Positions 8,111-15,702 of a DNA stretch of 41,395 bases are shown here, piece after piece. A program made the translations under genes and the position numbers. The stretch is taken from the NCBI RefSeq assembly GCF_001613085.1, contig NZ_BDBR01000069.1, forward strand, positions 1 to 41,395, read 5' to 3'. Origin of the DNA: Nocardia salmonicida NBRC 13393 (GTDB lineage Bacteria; Actinomycetota; Actinomycetes; Mycobacteriales; Mycobacteriaceae). Below the pieces are notes generated by a model. The model had not been told where the DNA came from, ran no database searches, and saw nothing but the letters and a program-made list of their open reading frames with translations. Each line of letters begins with the position of its first letter. Within the stretch, counting starts at the first letter, position 1.

Positions 8111-9215
8111 AACCGGCAGCGTCTTTGTTGAGGTCCAGACGCAGGACCTGGTCGATCTCGTCGTCGGTGATCCGATAGGCGAACAGATTGTCGAACCCGG
8201 CGCGAATGTCTTCGCGCAGTTGCCCATCGCGCGTGCCCGGGTACAGGATCTGGTGCATCCACAGCCACATCAGTGGTGATTCCGCGCCCGGCACCTGCCA
8301 GCGGTAGCCACCGAGTGGGGTCTTGTAGACGCGCTTGTTCTGCACAGCGCTGACATCGGCCAGCCTCGGGTCGGCATAGATGTCGGCAGGAGTGCTCTGG
8401 TCGAATCCGCTGAGCATGATGACCTCGGGATTCCAGGCCAGGATCTGTTCGGGGCCCACCTGTCCGGAGTCGGAGACGAAACCCTTGCTGACCAGATCCC
8501 CGCCGACCAGGTCGAACTGGAATCCGTCGTAACCCTTGGCGCTGGTGGTGCTATAGGTGTCACCGGTGCGCGACAGGATCATCGCCCGCGGCCGTTGGCC
8601 CTGCTTCGAGGCCACTCGGGCGCGCATCTCGGACTGCTCGGCGCGCTGCCAGTCGACGAGTTGCTGTCCACGTTCCGGCTTACCCGCGATCTGCGAGAAC
8701 AACGTGATCCACTGTTCGAGGTCATCCTGGGTTCCGTATTTCAGTCCGACCACCGGGAAGCCCGCCGACTCGATCGGCGCGATCACGTCGTTGCCCCGAT
8801 CACCCCACTGCACAACGACATCGGGATCGAGTTGCAGCAGCGTCTCGACGTTCGGCACGAAATCGTTGCCCGCGACAACCGCAGAGTCGGCCGAGGCGGG
8901 GAACATGGTCGCGAACATGCCACCGCGATTAGCGACCAGCGTCGACTGATTGAGGCCGACGATGCGGTCGTAGCTGCGGTCCACCGCGGCGAAGATCGAG
9001 GGTGCCGGCATCACGGTGAACGCCACTTTGTCGGCGGGTCCGTCCAGGGTGACGGTCTGGCCGCGCTGGTCGACGATTGTCAGCGCTCCCGCGCCGGCCG
9101 CGTTGTCGGCCTGCGCTTCTCGGCTCGAGCACCCAGCGGTCAGAGCGAGGGCTCCGATCATGCCGACGGTCATCCATCGCCGGGCCCGAAGGCTCCCCCG
9201 CTGCGTAATCGCCAT
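8091..9215 (-). CDS. Iron-complex ABC transporter substrate-binding lipoprotein
   Basis: A 374-aa FecB/FepB-type binding protein and first gene of the operon. A positively charged start and hydrophobic segment end in the lipobox LTAGC (Cys29), so the protein is lipid-anchored outside the membrane. The body shows the family layout: VDQRGQTVTLDGPADKV, RIVGLNQSTL, the ETLLQLDPDVVVQWGD helix-strand and, in the second lobe, ILAWNPEVIMLSGF and a DPRLADVSAVQNKRVY end. The substrate is probably a ferric siderophore or related iron chelate, because an IdeR-type box lies 40 bases upstream. The exact ligand cannot be read from sequence. Confidence 0.92.
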   Translation of the reverse strand: MAITQRGSLRARRWMTVGMIGALALTAGCSSREAQADNAAGAGALTIVDQRGQTVTLDGPADKVAFTVMPAPSIFAAVDRSYDRIVGLNQSTLVANRGGMFATMFPASADSAVVAGNDFVPNVETLLQLDPDVVVQWGDRGNDVIAPIESAGFPVVGLKYGTQDDLEQWITLFSQIAGKPERGQQLVDWQRAEQSEMRARVASKQGQRPRAMILSRTGDTYSTTSAKGYDGFQFDLVGGDLVSKGFVSDSGQVGPEQILAWNPEVIMLSGFDQSTPADIYADPRLADVSAVQNKRVYKTPLGGYRWQVPGAESPLMWLWMHQILYPGTRDGQLREDIRAGFDNLFAYRITDDEIDQVLRLDLNKDAAGYDQFLR

Positions 9216-9254
9216 GCGCTGTACCGTCCCACTCTGAAACCATCATCCAATAAG

Positions 9255-9273
9255 TGAAGTTAGCCTAACCTAT
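9255..9273 (-). promoter_or_regulatory. IdeR/DtxR iron box
   Basis: TGAAGTTAGCCTAACCTAT matches the 19-bp IdeR/DtxR consensus TTAGGTTAGCCTAACCTAA at 16 positions, with the central palindrome GTTAGCCTAAC intact. It lies 40 bases upstream of the binding-protein start, where bound repressor would cover the promoter. Iron-loaded IdeR is expected to silence the operon and iron starvation to release it (established behaviour of IdeR; its use here is inferred). Confidence 0.82.
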
Positions 9274-9405
9274 GTCGATGGATGGCTGGGAAGTGTCGCA
9301 CAGCCCGGCCCACGTCGGATTGACCGCGTGGCATGGCGCTGCCGATCAGGAGCTGCTACGCCGTACGCCCTCGGCGCGCCGACTATCGGCCGAGCCGGGT
9401 TCTGC

Positions 9406-10215
9406 TCACTCCTCGGTTTCGCTATGCGATTCCATACGGGTGAGAATTTCCTCGATCCGGTCGCGCATCCAGAGGGCCAGCCGGTCGCTGCTCATGGCGC
9501 CGGCGACCGGGGCAGGGTCGTCGAGCGGCATTACGTAGCGCCCGTCGTCGGGAAGGTCGCGCCACAACAGGCCCGTTTCGATCCGCCCGCGGGGTCCGTA
9601 TTTCGAGTGGCCTTGCAGCACTTTGACGATGCCGGTGCTGAGAGCGGGGGTGGCGAAGAACCCGGCGCTGCGGGCGGGGTCGTCGCTGAGGTCGTCATCG
9701 GCGTCGTCATCGGCGATGCTGGATACCGGGCGGTCGCGCTCCTGTATCGGTGCGGTGTCGGGCAGTGAGAGCGCAATGTCGGCGAGCTTGCCTGCGCCGC
9801 AGCGCGGGAGTAGTCCGATCACGGTGTCGGCCAGGGAATACGGGTCGCATTCGACGGCGTCGAAACCGCCGCTGTGCGCGAGGGTTTCACCCGGGCGCTG
9901 GGTGATCACGTAGCCGCGTGCCCGATGCCGGATCGCGTGCACCCGGATGCGCGCCGCGGGATTTCCGAAATCCTGGTCGTTCCACGCGTGCGCGACGACG
10001 AAGACGTCGGGTTTGGCGATCGCGCCCGCCAAGGCGTCGAGATCGTGGTCGAGTCGGTGTCGCAATTGCTGGCGTACCTGCGATTTCTCCCGCTCGTAGT
10101 CCTCTTCGAGACGGGTGCGGCTGGTGAAGATGAACGGTGCGGGCAGCTCGCCCCGCCGGACGTCCTCGCAGAGGAGATTGAACTCCAGGTCGGTGAATTC
10201 CCAGGTCTGGCTCAT
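9406..10215 (-). CDS. espG: EspG-family type VII secretion chaperone
   Basis: A 269-aa protein. EspG proteins bind PE-PPE-type substrates in the cytosol and hand them to the ESX secretion machine. The N-terminal WEFTDLEFNLLCEDVRRGELPAP, the RTRLEEDYERE helix, the alternating strands (VFVVAHAW, RIRVHAIRHRARGYVITQ) and a late GIVKVLQGHSKYGPRGRIETGLLWRDLPDDGRYVM follow the ESX-secretion-associated EspG/ESX-1 family (these blocks lie at residues 5-27, 35-43, 70-110 and 190-230). Its ATG overlaps the stop of the large PPE-like gene by four bases, so chaperone and probable client are made together. It ends with DRLALWMRDRIEEIL and an acidic tail. Confidence 0.86.
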   Translation of the reverse strand: MSQTWEFTDLEFNLLCEDVRRGELPAPFIFTSRTRLEEDYEREKSQVRQQLRHRLDHDLDALAGAIAKPDVFVVAHAWNDQDFGNPAARIRVHAIRHRARGYVITQRPGETLAHSGGFDAVECDPYSLADTVIGLLPRCGAGKLADIALSLPDTAPIQERDRPVSSIADDDADDDLSDDPARSAGFFATPALSTGIVKVLQGHSKYGPRGRIETGLLWRDLPDDGRYVMPLDDPAPVAGAMSSDRLALWMRDRIEEILTRMESHSETEE

Positions 10216-12767
10216 GAGTCGGCCACCGGTCGCACTCGGTCGGGCATCGGGCCGAGGGCTTCGTCGAGGTGAACTCTCGACTGCAGAAATTTGGCGGGCT
10301 TGTGCCCGCCGCCGGCGTTCTGTCCCGCGCCACCGGCGCCGCCGGGCGGCATCATGGGCATCCCGCCGCCGGGCAGGCCGTCGGTGCGCGCAGCGGCCGC
10401 CGCGGCGGGATAGATCGGCTGTTCGGCCCCGGGCAGCCCCGCGCGTGGGTACAGGGCGGTGCTGGAATGTTGGGCCAGCGTTTCCGCTGCACCGACGCCG
10501 CCGACGACTCCACCGCCGCCTGCCCCCGCGCCACCCGCGCCCGAACCACCCGCGCCCGCAGAATCGACGGGGGCGAGCCCCGCGGCTGTGGACAACGCGT
10601 CCGGATCGAATTGCCGCAGCATGTCTTGTATCTCCTGTGTGCCAGGTAGTGCGCTGCCGAATTGAGTGAGCGAATCCAGTCCCTGGGTCAGCGCCTTCCC
10701 CAGTTGGCCGAGGAAGTCGCTGCCCGCGGAAGCGAGTGAACTCTGTGCGCCTCCCGCACTCGAAGCCGCGTCCTGCGAGGCGATGCCGGCCCCGGCCGAC
10801 GATAGGCCTTCCGTGCCGCCGGTCGCCGCCGCCAGTGCCTGCTCGTCCAACGCTCCCGGCAGGTTCTCCAGCACGGCCCGCACCCCCGCCGGATCCACCC
10901 CGCTGAGCTCGGCGAGCGCGTTCTCGTCGACCACGTCGGGGATGCTGTCCAGAATCGACCGCACCTGTTCCGGGGGCAATCCGGTGAGGTCGGACAATAA
11001 GTTCTCGTCGAGCAGGTCAGGCAGGTTGTCCAGGACCGACTTCACCTGCGTGGGGTCTGCGCCCATCGCGGCGCCGAGAGCATCCCCGAGCGCGCCTGCG
11101 CCCAACTCCGAACCCGTGCCGCCCGAACTGGACTGTTTCCCGCCCGATGCCCCACCTCCCGCACCGGAAGACCCGCGCGGTAGCGGGACCGAACCAAGGG
11201 AGGGGACCGCCGGCATACCGGAACCGGTGGCTGATGCCAGCTGTTCGGCGGATGGCAAGCTGCTGCGGGGGAAGGCCGAGCTACCCGATCCACCAGCCGA
11301 ACGCGTCGGCGTCGCGCTGCCCTGGGACGCCGCACCTCCGCCGACCACGCCTGCGGGAGTGGCACCCCCACCGGACGCATCCGCACCGAGGCCCGCGCCC
11401 GCGGCGTCGTAGCCCGCAGGCAGCGAACCGATGTCGGGCGCGGCGCCCCCTGTGTTCTGGGTGCCGGGCAGACCCGCACCCGACCCGGCACCACCACTGG
11501 ATTCCTGGTCCTGCTGCCAGTGGGCACTGCGCTGGTCCTCGCCGAGTTGCTGGGTGCCGTCGCCCTCGTTGCCGTAAGGATTGCCCTGGTTGCCGTAACC
11601 ATTGCCCTGGTTGCCGTAACCATTGCCCTGATCGCCGTAACCATTGCCCTGGTTGCCGTAACCATTGCCCGTGTTGCCGTAGCCGCCACCCTGGTCGCCG
11701 TAACCGTTGCCCGGGGTAGCCCAGCCGGGACCGCCCTGCTGTCCGCCACCGTTCTGGTTGTCACCCGGCGTGTTCTGACCCTGACCCGGGGTGGGTTGTG
11801 GGGTGGCGATCGGCCCGTCGACTGCCGGAATTACCGACACCGTGTTCTTCATGCCCTCGCCGTAGTGCTTTTGCCACTCGTCGCGATACCGCCTGGTCAC
11901 CCGCCCGGGGCAGCAGTCACCGGCGTCCGACGTCGCGGGCATGCTCAGTTTGGTGAGGTGCAGCCACTGCGCGGTGTAGTCGAGGTTCTGGCTCATGGCG
12001 ATCATCGAGTTGACCAGCGGTTGCACACCGTTGGAGTAGTTCGTGACCGCCGTCGCGGCGGCGGTCGCGCCCTGTCCCTCCCAGCCATCGGTCCCCGCCG
12101 AGATCACCGTGACGAAGTTGTTCAGCCTGCTGAGCAGGTCGGTGGACAGGGAGTACCAGGTCCCCGCGGCCGCGAGTACCGGTTGCGGATCGAGATCGCG
12201 CCCCAGTTCGTACATCTCGGTGAAGCTGAGACTGTCCTTGTTCTCGATGCTGGCTTTGGCGCCGGTATCCTTCGCGCCCTGGTAATCCTTCAACGACGAC
12301 GGGAAACTCTCGGCCTTGAAGGGCGACGGATTGCCGAAGGTGGCGTCGGGGGCACCGGGGGCCGCGGTGCCCGGTTCGTACGGGGTCGCCGCGGTCGGCA
12401 TCTTCAGTTCGCCGAGCGCCTTGATGTTGTCTCTGGAACCGTCGTCGGTGCTCACATACGACTTTCCCGCGGCGATGTAGGTTTCGCCCATATCGGTGAC
12501 GATCTTCGCGTGGTCATTGAGGATGGTGAACAAGCGGGATCCCTTGGCACTGAACGCCATCGCGAGCTGGGTGCCGGAAGTCAGGGTGCCGATAGGCGCG
12601 AAATTGTTCAGGCGCAGATCGGTCACCGCGGCGCCCATCCCGAGTAGATCGTCGACCAGATCGGCGCAGGCTTTGGCCGCTGCCAAAGCCTGCGCCGGGT
12701 CGAAGGCGAGATATCCCGCCTTCGCCTGGTTCTCCAGGCCGGACCACGTGTTCGGTTCGAGGGCCAT
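10212..12767 (-). CDS. Large PPE/WXG-like type VII secretion substrate with repeats
   Basis: An 851-aa protein, start ATG 12767 with GAAAGG upstream. Residues 1-290 are mostly helical with WSGLENQAK near the start and GTDGWEGQGATAAATAVTNY further on; the WEG turn between helices is the WXG-type signature of ESX substrates. Residues about 320-410 hold a run of NGYGNQG heptads, then a long Gly/Ser/Ala-rich region. Around residues 575-680 three units of about 33 residues repeat (VKSVLDNLPDLLDENL, VRSILDSIPDVVDENA, VRAVLENLPGALDEQA). The C-terminus is Gly-rich, ending RVHLDEALGPMPDR. It is probably exported by an ESX system with the coupled EspG as chaperone. No enzymatic domain is seen. The low-complexity parts suggest a cell-surface or structural role (inference). 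Confidence 0.78.
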   Translation of the reverse strand: MALEPNTWSGLENQAKAGYLAFDPAQALAAAKACADLVDDLLGMGAAVTDLRLNNFAPIGTLTSGTQLAMAFSAKGSRLFTILNDHAKIVTDMGETYIAAGKSYVSTDDGSRDNIKALGELKMPTAATPYEPGTAAPGAPDATFGNPSPFKAESFPSSLKDYQGAKDTGAKASIENKDSLSFTEMYELGRDLDPQPVLAAAGTWYSLSTDLLSRLNNFVTVISAGTDGWEGQGATAAATAVTNYSNGVQPLVNSMIAMSQNLDYTAQWLHLTKLSMPATSDAGDCCPGRVTRRYRDEWQKHYGEGMKNTVSVIPAVDGPIATPQPTPGQGQNTPGDNQNGGGQQGGPGWATPGNGYGDQGGGYGNTGNGYGNQGNGYGDQGNGYGNQGNGYGNQGNPYGNEGDGTQQLGEDQRSAHWQQDQESSGGAGSGAGLPGTQNTGGAAPDIGSLPAGYDAAGAGLGADASGGGATPAGVVGGGAASQGSATPTRSAGGSGSSAFPRSSLPSAEQLASATGSGMPAVPSLGSVPLPRGSSGAGGGASGGKQSSSGGTGSELGAGALGDALGAAMGADPTQVKSVLDNLPDLLDENLLSDLTGLPPEQVRSILDSIPDVVDENALAELSGVDPAGVRAVLENLPGALDEQALAAATGGTEGLSSAGAGIASQDAASSAGGAQSSLASAGSDFLGQLGKALTQGLDSLTQFGSALPGTQEIQDMLRQFDPDALSTAAGLAPVDSAGAGGSGAGGAGAGGGGVVGGVGAAETLAQHSSTALYPRAGLPGAEQPIYPAAAAAARTDGLPGGGMPMMPPGGAGGAGQNAGGGHKPAKFLQSRVHLDEALGPMPDRVRPVADS
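11562..11712 (-). repeat. In-frame 21-bp repeats encoding NGYGNQG heptads
   Basis: About seven head-to-tail 21-bp units (plus-strand core TTGCCGTAACCATTGCCC) inside the 851-aa gene, coding NGYG(N/D)(Q/T)G with small variations such as NPYGNEG. Because the unit is a multiple of three, copy number can change without breaking the frame. It is a coding repeat, not a CRISPR array. Confidence 0.9.
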
Positions 12768-12827
12768 CGTCGCCTTTCTTCGCCGGGATCGGATCCCGCT
12801 TCGTTCGAATATCCGCGTGCGGGTGCG

Positions 12828-13301
12828 TCAGTCGTCGTTGTCAGCGACCGCGGAGCGCGGCCCGGGGATGCCGGAACCGTCCGTCGGCCATCGGCTGTGA
12901 TCAGGCGGAACCGTCGGCGGAGCAGGCGCGGTCGGTAATATCGCGCCCAGATCGGGTGCGCCCTCGATGATCTCGGAGAGTTTGGGCAGCGCATCGCGCC
13001 GTTCGAGCAGCGGCGTCATCAATTCCCTGCTGCGACTGGCTACGTCGGCGGCCGCGGACTGGACGGCCGCTGTCAGGTTCGTGGCGATTTCCTCGAGGCT
13101 CAGATCGAGGACGTCGTCGGCGAATTTTGTGGCGATCAGGAGCCCATCGGCGTTCACTGTCACTTCGATGCGCTTATCGCACGCGGTCACTGTGGCTGTG
13201 AGGAGCGCGCGCTGCTTCTGGAGTTCGGCGATCCCGCGGAACTGTTCGCCGAGGCCGTCGAGCATCGTCGCCATATCCGCGCGCAAGCGGTCGTTGAACA
13301 T
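12828..13301 (-). CDS. YbaB/EbfC-family protein in the ESX substrate cluster
   Basis: A 157-aa protein starting at ATG 13301. The central part (KRIEVTVNADGLLIATKFADDVLDLSLEEIATNLTAAVQSA, residues about 38-78) is the YbaB/EbfC fold: a short beta sheet followed by a long helix. It is preceded by the coiled-coil-like ATMLDGLGEQFRGIAELQKQRA. Classical YbaB binds DNA as a dimer, but variants inside ESX loci of Nocardia-type genomes are common and may be co-secreted or chaperone-like. A Pro-rich disordered tail follows. It starts seven bases after the EspC-like gene, so the two are co-transcribed. Confidence 0.75.
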   Translation of the reverse strand: MFNDRLRADMATMLDGLGEQFRGIAELQKQRALLTATVTACDKRIEVTVNADGLLIATKFADDVLDLSLEEIATNLTAAVQSAAADVASRSRELMTPLLERRDALPKLSEIIEGAPDLGAILPTAPAPPTVPPDHSRWPTDGSGIPGPRSAVADNDD

Positions 13302-13308
13302 GGGGCGC

Positions 13309-13650
13309 TCACGCCTTCCCTGGGCCGAGGTTCTCACTGGAGGCTTGGTCGGTGCCGGTGAGCGAGTTCGCTGCCTCGCGCTGACCCTTCGCCATATCGC
13401 TGAGGGTCTGCGCGGCGCCGATGGCGCCTTCGATCAGGTTGTTGCGCGCCGCCATGTAGCCCGTGGGGCCATCGGCGAATTTCTTGCCACGCTTGTCGGT
13501 TCCCCACGGAAGGAAGGTGAGGTCGGCTTCTACTCCGGCGAGCGTGCTGCGGAGTTTGTCGGCGGCTGCCGTCACTTTCGTCGACAGCTCGTCGGTCAAT
13601 TCCGATGCCTTGCGCAGTTTCTGGGGGTCGACCTCGACGTTTCCGGCCAT
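13309..13650 (-). CDS. EspC/WXG100-like small secretion substrate
   Basis: A 113-aa protein with AAAGGAG upstream of ATG 13650. Predicted helix-turn-helix hairpin: helix 1 with VDPQKLRKASELTDELS, a turn FLPWGTDKRGKKFADG and helix 2 with ARNNLIEGAIGAAQTLSDMA. The W-G pair and the G-x-x-F pattern in the turn are typical of EspC-like ESX substrates; no classical YxxxD/E motif is clear at the end. It is probably secreted as a dimer or with a partner from this operon. It lies between the YbaB-like and the WXG100 giant gene, all on one strand. Confidence 0.72.
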   Translation of the reverse strand: MAGNVEVDPQKLRKASELTDELSTKVTAAADKLRSTLAGVEADLTFLPWGTDKRGKKFADGPTGYMAARNNLIEGAIGAAQTLSDMAKGQREAANSLTGTDQASSENLGPGKA

Positions 13651-13676
13651 CGCGCACTCCTTTCGATATCGGTTGG

Positions 13677-15470
13677 CTAGAGGGTGAAAGGAACATCGAC
13701 GTTCGCGTCGGCCTGGGCGGGATCCGCGCCCGCCCAGTCGCTCGAGTGCGAAGCACCTGCGGGAGGCGGCTCGTAGGCCCCAGGCAGCGGCTCCACCGAT
13801 GGCACCTGCTTCGGGCGGGGCTTGCCGCGTACGTCTTTTCCCTCACCCAGAAACGGTTCGTCGGCCCCGGCCCGGTGGTGACCGGCGCCGTCCGGGGTCG
13901 GTGGCCGACTGCCAGTCGGGGTAGGTGGTTCGCTGCCGACCGGGGGCGGCAGCTGCCCACCCCCGACCAATCCGGTGTTGCCGTGCGGCGGCTGTCCGGT
14001 CGGGCCCCAGCCGTCCACCGACGACTCGAACGAGGTCGGTGGCCTGCCGGTGAAGGCGCCGGGTTGACTGGCAGCCGTCACGAAGCTGGGGGTCGAACCC
14101 GCGTGCGATCCCGAAACCGTGCTGGCTGCATCGTGATACACCGTCTCGGGTGTGCCGGGGCGAGGGGCGGGCCCGCTCGATGCATCGTGGTACACCGACT
14201 CCGGTGTGCCGGGGCGTGGACCGTGCCCGCTCGCTCCGTCGCCGCGCACGGAGGATCCCGAACTCGAGCTACCGGAAGACGAACCACCGTCGCCGCGACC
14301 GGAGTACGTCCCGGCCACACTGCCACCGCTGAACCCCGAGCCGGGGCGCGACGGGGCGACGCCGGCGCCGGACGAGGAGCTGGTGGACGATCCATCGGTG
14401 ACCGGCGGACCGGCGGTACCGCCTGCCGCGGGTTTCGGCATCCACACGTAGGAGCGAATGTCTCCGCGCCCCGGGGGAATCGAAGTTCCCAGGGCGAATC
14501 CGCCCCGCGCCCCGCCGACGGCGGCTCCGCGCGCGATGCCGCCGGTCCAGCCCGCACCGGAGGCGAACGACGACCAATCGCCGGTGGCCGCGCCCACCGC
14601 CAGGTTTCCGAAAGCGGTACCGATGCCACCGGACACACCGCCGATCACCATGCCTCGGCCCACTCGCCCCGGCGCGTTGTTCAGCTGCTTGCCTGCGACT
14701 TTGTCGATGCCCTTGCCAAGGTATCGACCGACCTCACGGCCGGGAATCATTCCGGCAACGCCCGCGAGGACCGACAACCCGAACTCGCGACCGTTGAAAT
14801 GCCGGCGCTTACCATCCGCGATCTGGCCGACCTGCACCCCGCCGTTGATCGCGCCGACGATGGCAGTAGCCTCGATCGCCCGCACACCGTAGACGCCGTA
14901 CCCCTTGGCGGTCGGCAGTACCGGCTTCAGCCGTACCGCTTGGGACCAGAAGTGCCGTTTGACTGTCGGGGCGCCGAGTCTGGCGGCGATCGAAGTGATG
15001 ATCTTTTGAACGAAGTCCTCGAACACCTTGAGAAAGGACCGGGTCGTGGTGATCGCGGCCGCCTCGACCGCAGGCGCGGTCGGCGGAAACACCCATGCCC
15101 ACAGGATTTCCAGCGCCAGCCAGACCAGGGTCACGATGACGGTGATCTTGGTCGCCTGGATTTCGGTGCCCATGTCGAACGCGCTGTCGGAGATCGTCTG
15201 CATCAGTTCGGCCAGCGCCTCCACAGACTGGTCCCCAGTACGCAGGATGTCGTAGCGGCTGCCCATCGCGACACCGCCTTCACCTTGCGGATAGGCCGAC
15301 ACGGTGGTCGCCTTGGCCTCATCGATGCCTGCGAGCAGCGCCTCTATTTCCGCGCTCGCCGCCTTCCATGCCTCCGCGACATCCCAGCACGCATCCTCGT
15401 CGCCTTCCGGCCAAGCCGTGCCGGCCACCCAGGCCAGCCACTTCAACCCGTCCGGCATGATGAGGGTCAC
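13677..15470 (-). CDS. CpnT-N-like WXG100 protein with disordered C-terminus
   Basis: A 597-aa protein. It begins MTLIMPDGLKWLAWVAGTAWPEGDED and has the long helical WXG100-like domain (residues about 1-110) found at the N-terminus of CpnT-type secreted toxins. A hydrophobic stretch follows (VIVTLVWLALEILWAWVF, about 108-126), then Gly/Ala-rich segments with GREVGRYLGKGIDKVAGK and repeated GxxxG motifs (about 240-310) that may form membrane-active helices. The last 270 residues are Pro/Ser/Gly-rich, with two copies of PRPGTPE(S/T)VYHDA. No known toxin domain is visible at the C-terminus, unlike most relatives, so it is either a channel-type protein or a family member with an unknown or lost effector. 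It is the first gene of the ESX block. Confidence 0.76.
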   Translation of the reverse strand: MTLIMPDGLKWLAWVAGTAWPEGDEDACWDVAEAWKAASAEIEALLAGIDEAKATTVSAYPQGEGGVAMGSRYDILRTGDQSVEALAELMQTISDSAFDMGTEIQATKITVIVTLVWLALEILWAWVFPPTAPAVEAAAITTTRSFLKVFEDFVQKIITSIAARLGAPTVKRHFWSQAVRLKPVLPTAKGYGVYGVRAIEATAIVGAINGGVQVGQIADGKRRHFNGREFGLSVLAGVAGMIPGREVGRYLGKGIDKVAGKQLNNAPGRVGRGMVIGGVSGGIGTAFGNLAVGAATGDWSSFASGAGWTGGIARGAAVGGARGGFALGTSIPPGRGDIRSYVWMPKPAAGGTAGPPVTDGSSTSSSSGAGVAPSRPGSGFSGGSVAGTYSGRGDGGSSSGSSSSGSSVRGDGASGHGPRPGTPESVYHDASSGPAPRPGTPETVYHDAASTVSGSHAGSTPSFVTAASQPGAFTGRPPTSFESSVDGWGPTGQPPHGNTGLVGGGQLPPPVGSEPPTPTGSRPPTPDGAGHHRAGADEPFLGEGKDVRGKPRPKQVPSVEPLPGAYEPPPAGASHSSDWAGADPAQADANVDVPFTL

Positions 15471-15702
15471 GACTGCTCAGCGGGGCACCGGAGCACTCTT
15501 GGTTCGCTCGGCAAAGCGGTCCTCCTCGGCGTTCGATGTCCTCGGATTAGACCGCAAGAAGTTGAACCCGCAGCGACCTGAAAGCGAATTCTGCTCGCGC
15601 ACAGCATGTGTCGGTCGGTAAAGAGCGAAAGTTCGGTTTCACCAACACCGTTCGTTTCCCGCCGGGTGGTAGCGTGCGCCGCGATCGAGGAGGTGCTCTA
15701 TC

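Noticed and set aside
11562..11712. CRISPR-like regular repeats
   Set aside because: Repeats are head to tail without spacers and keep a reading frame; a coding repeat.
11520..12647. 375-aa plus-strand open frame with Val/Ala/Ile repeats
   Set aside because: Antisense reading of the NGYGNQG repeats in the 851-aa gene; no start signal.
13605..15581. 658-aa plus-strand open frame
   Set aside because: Exact antisense of the WXG100 gene, Arg/Gly-rich and without motifs; a shadow caused by high GC.
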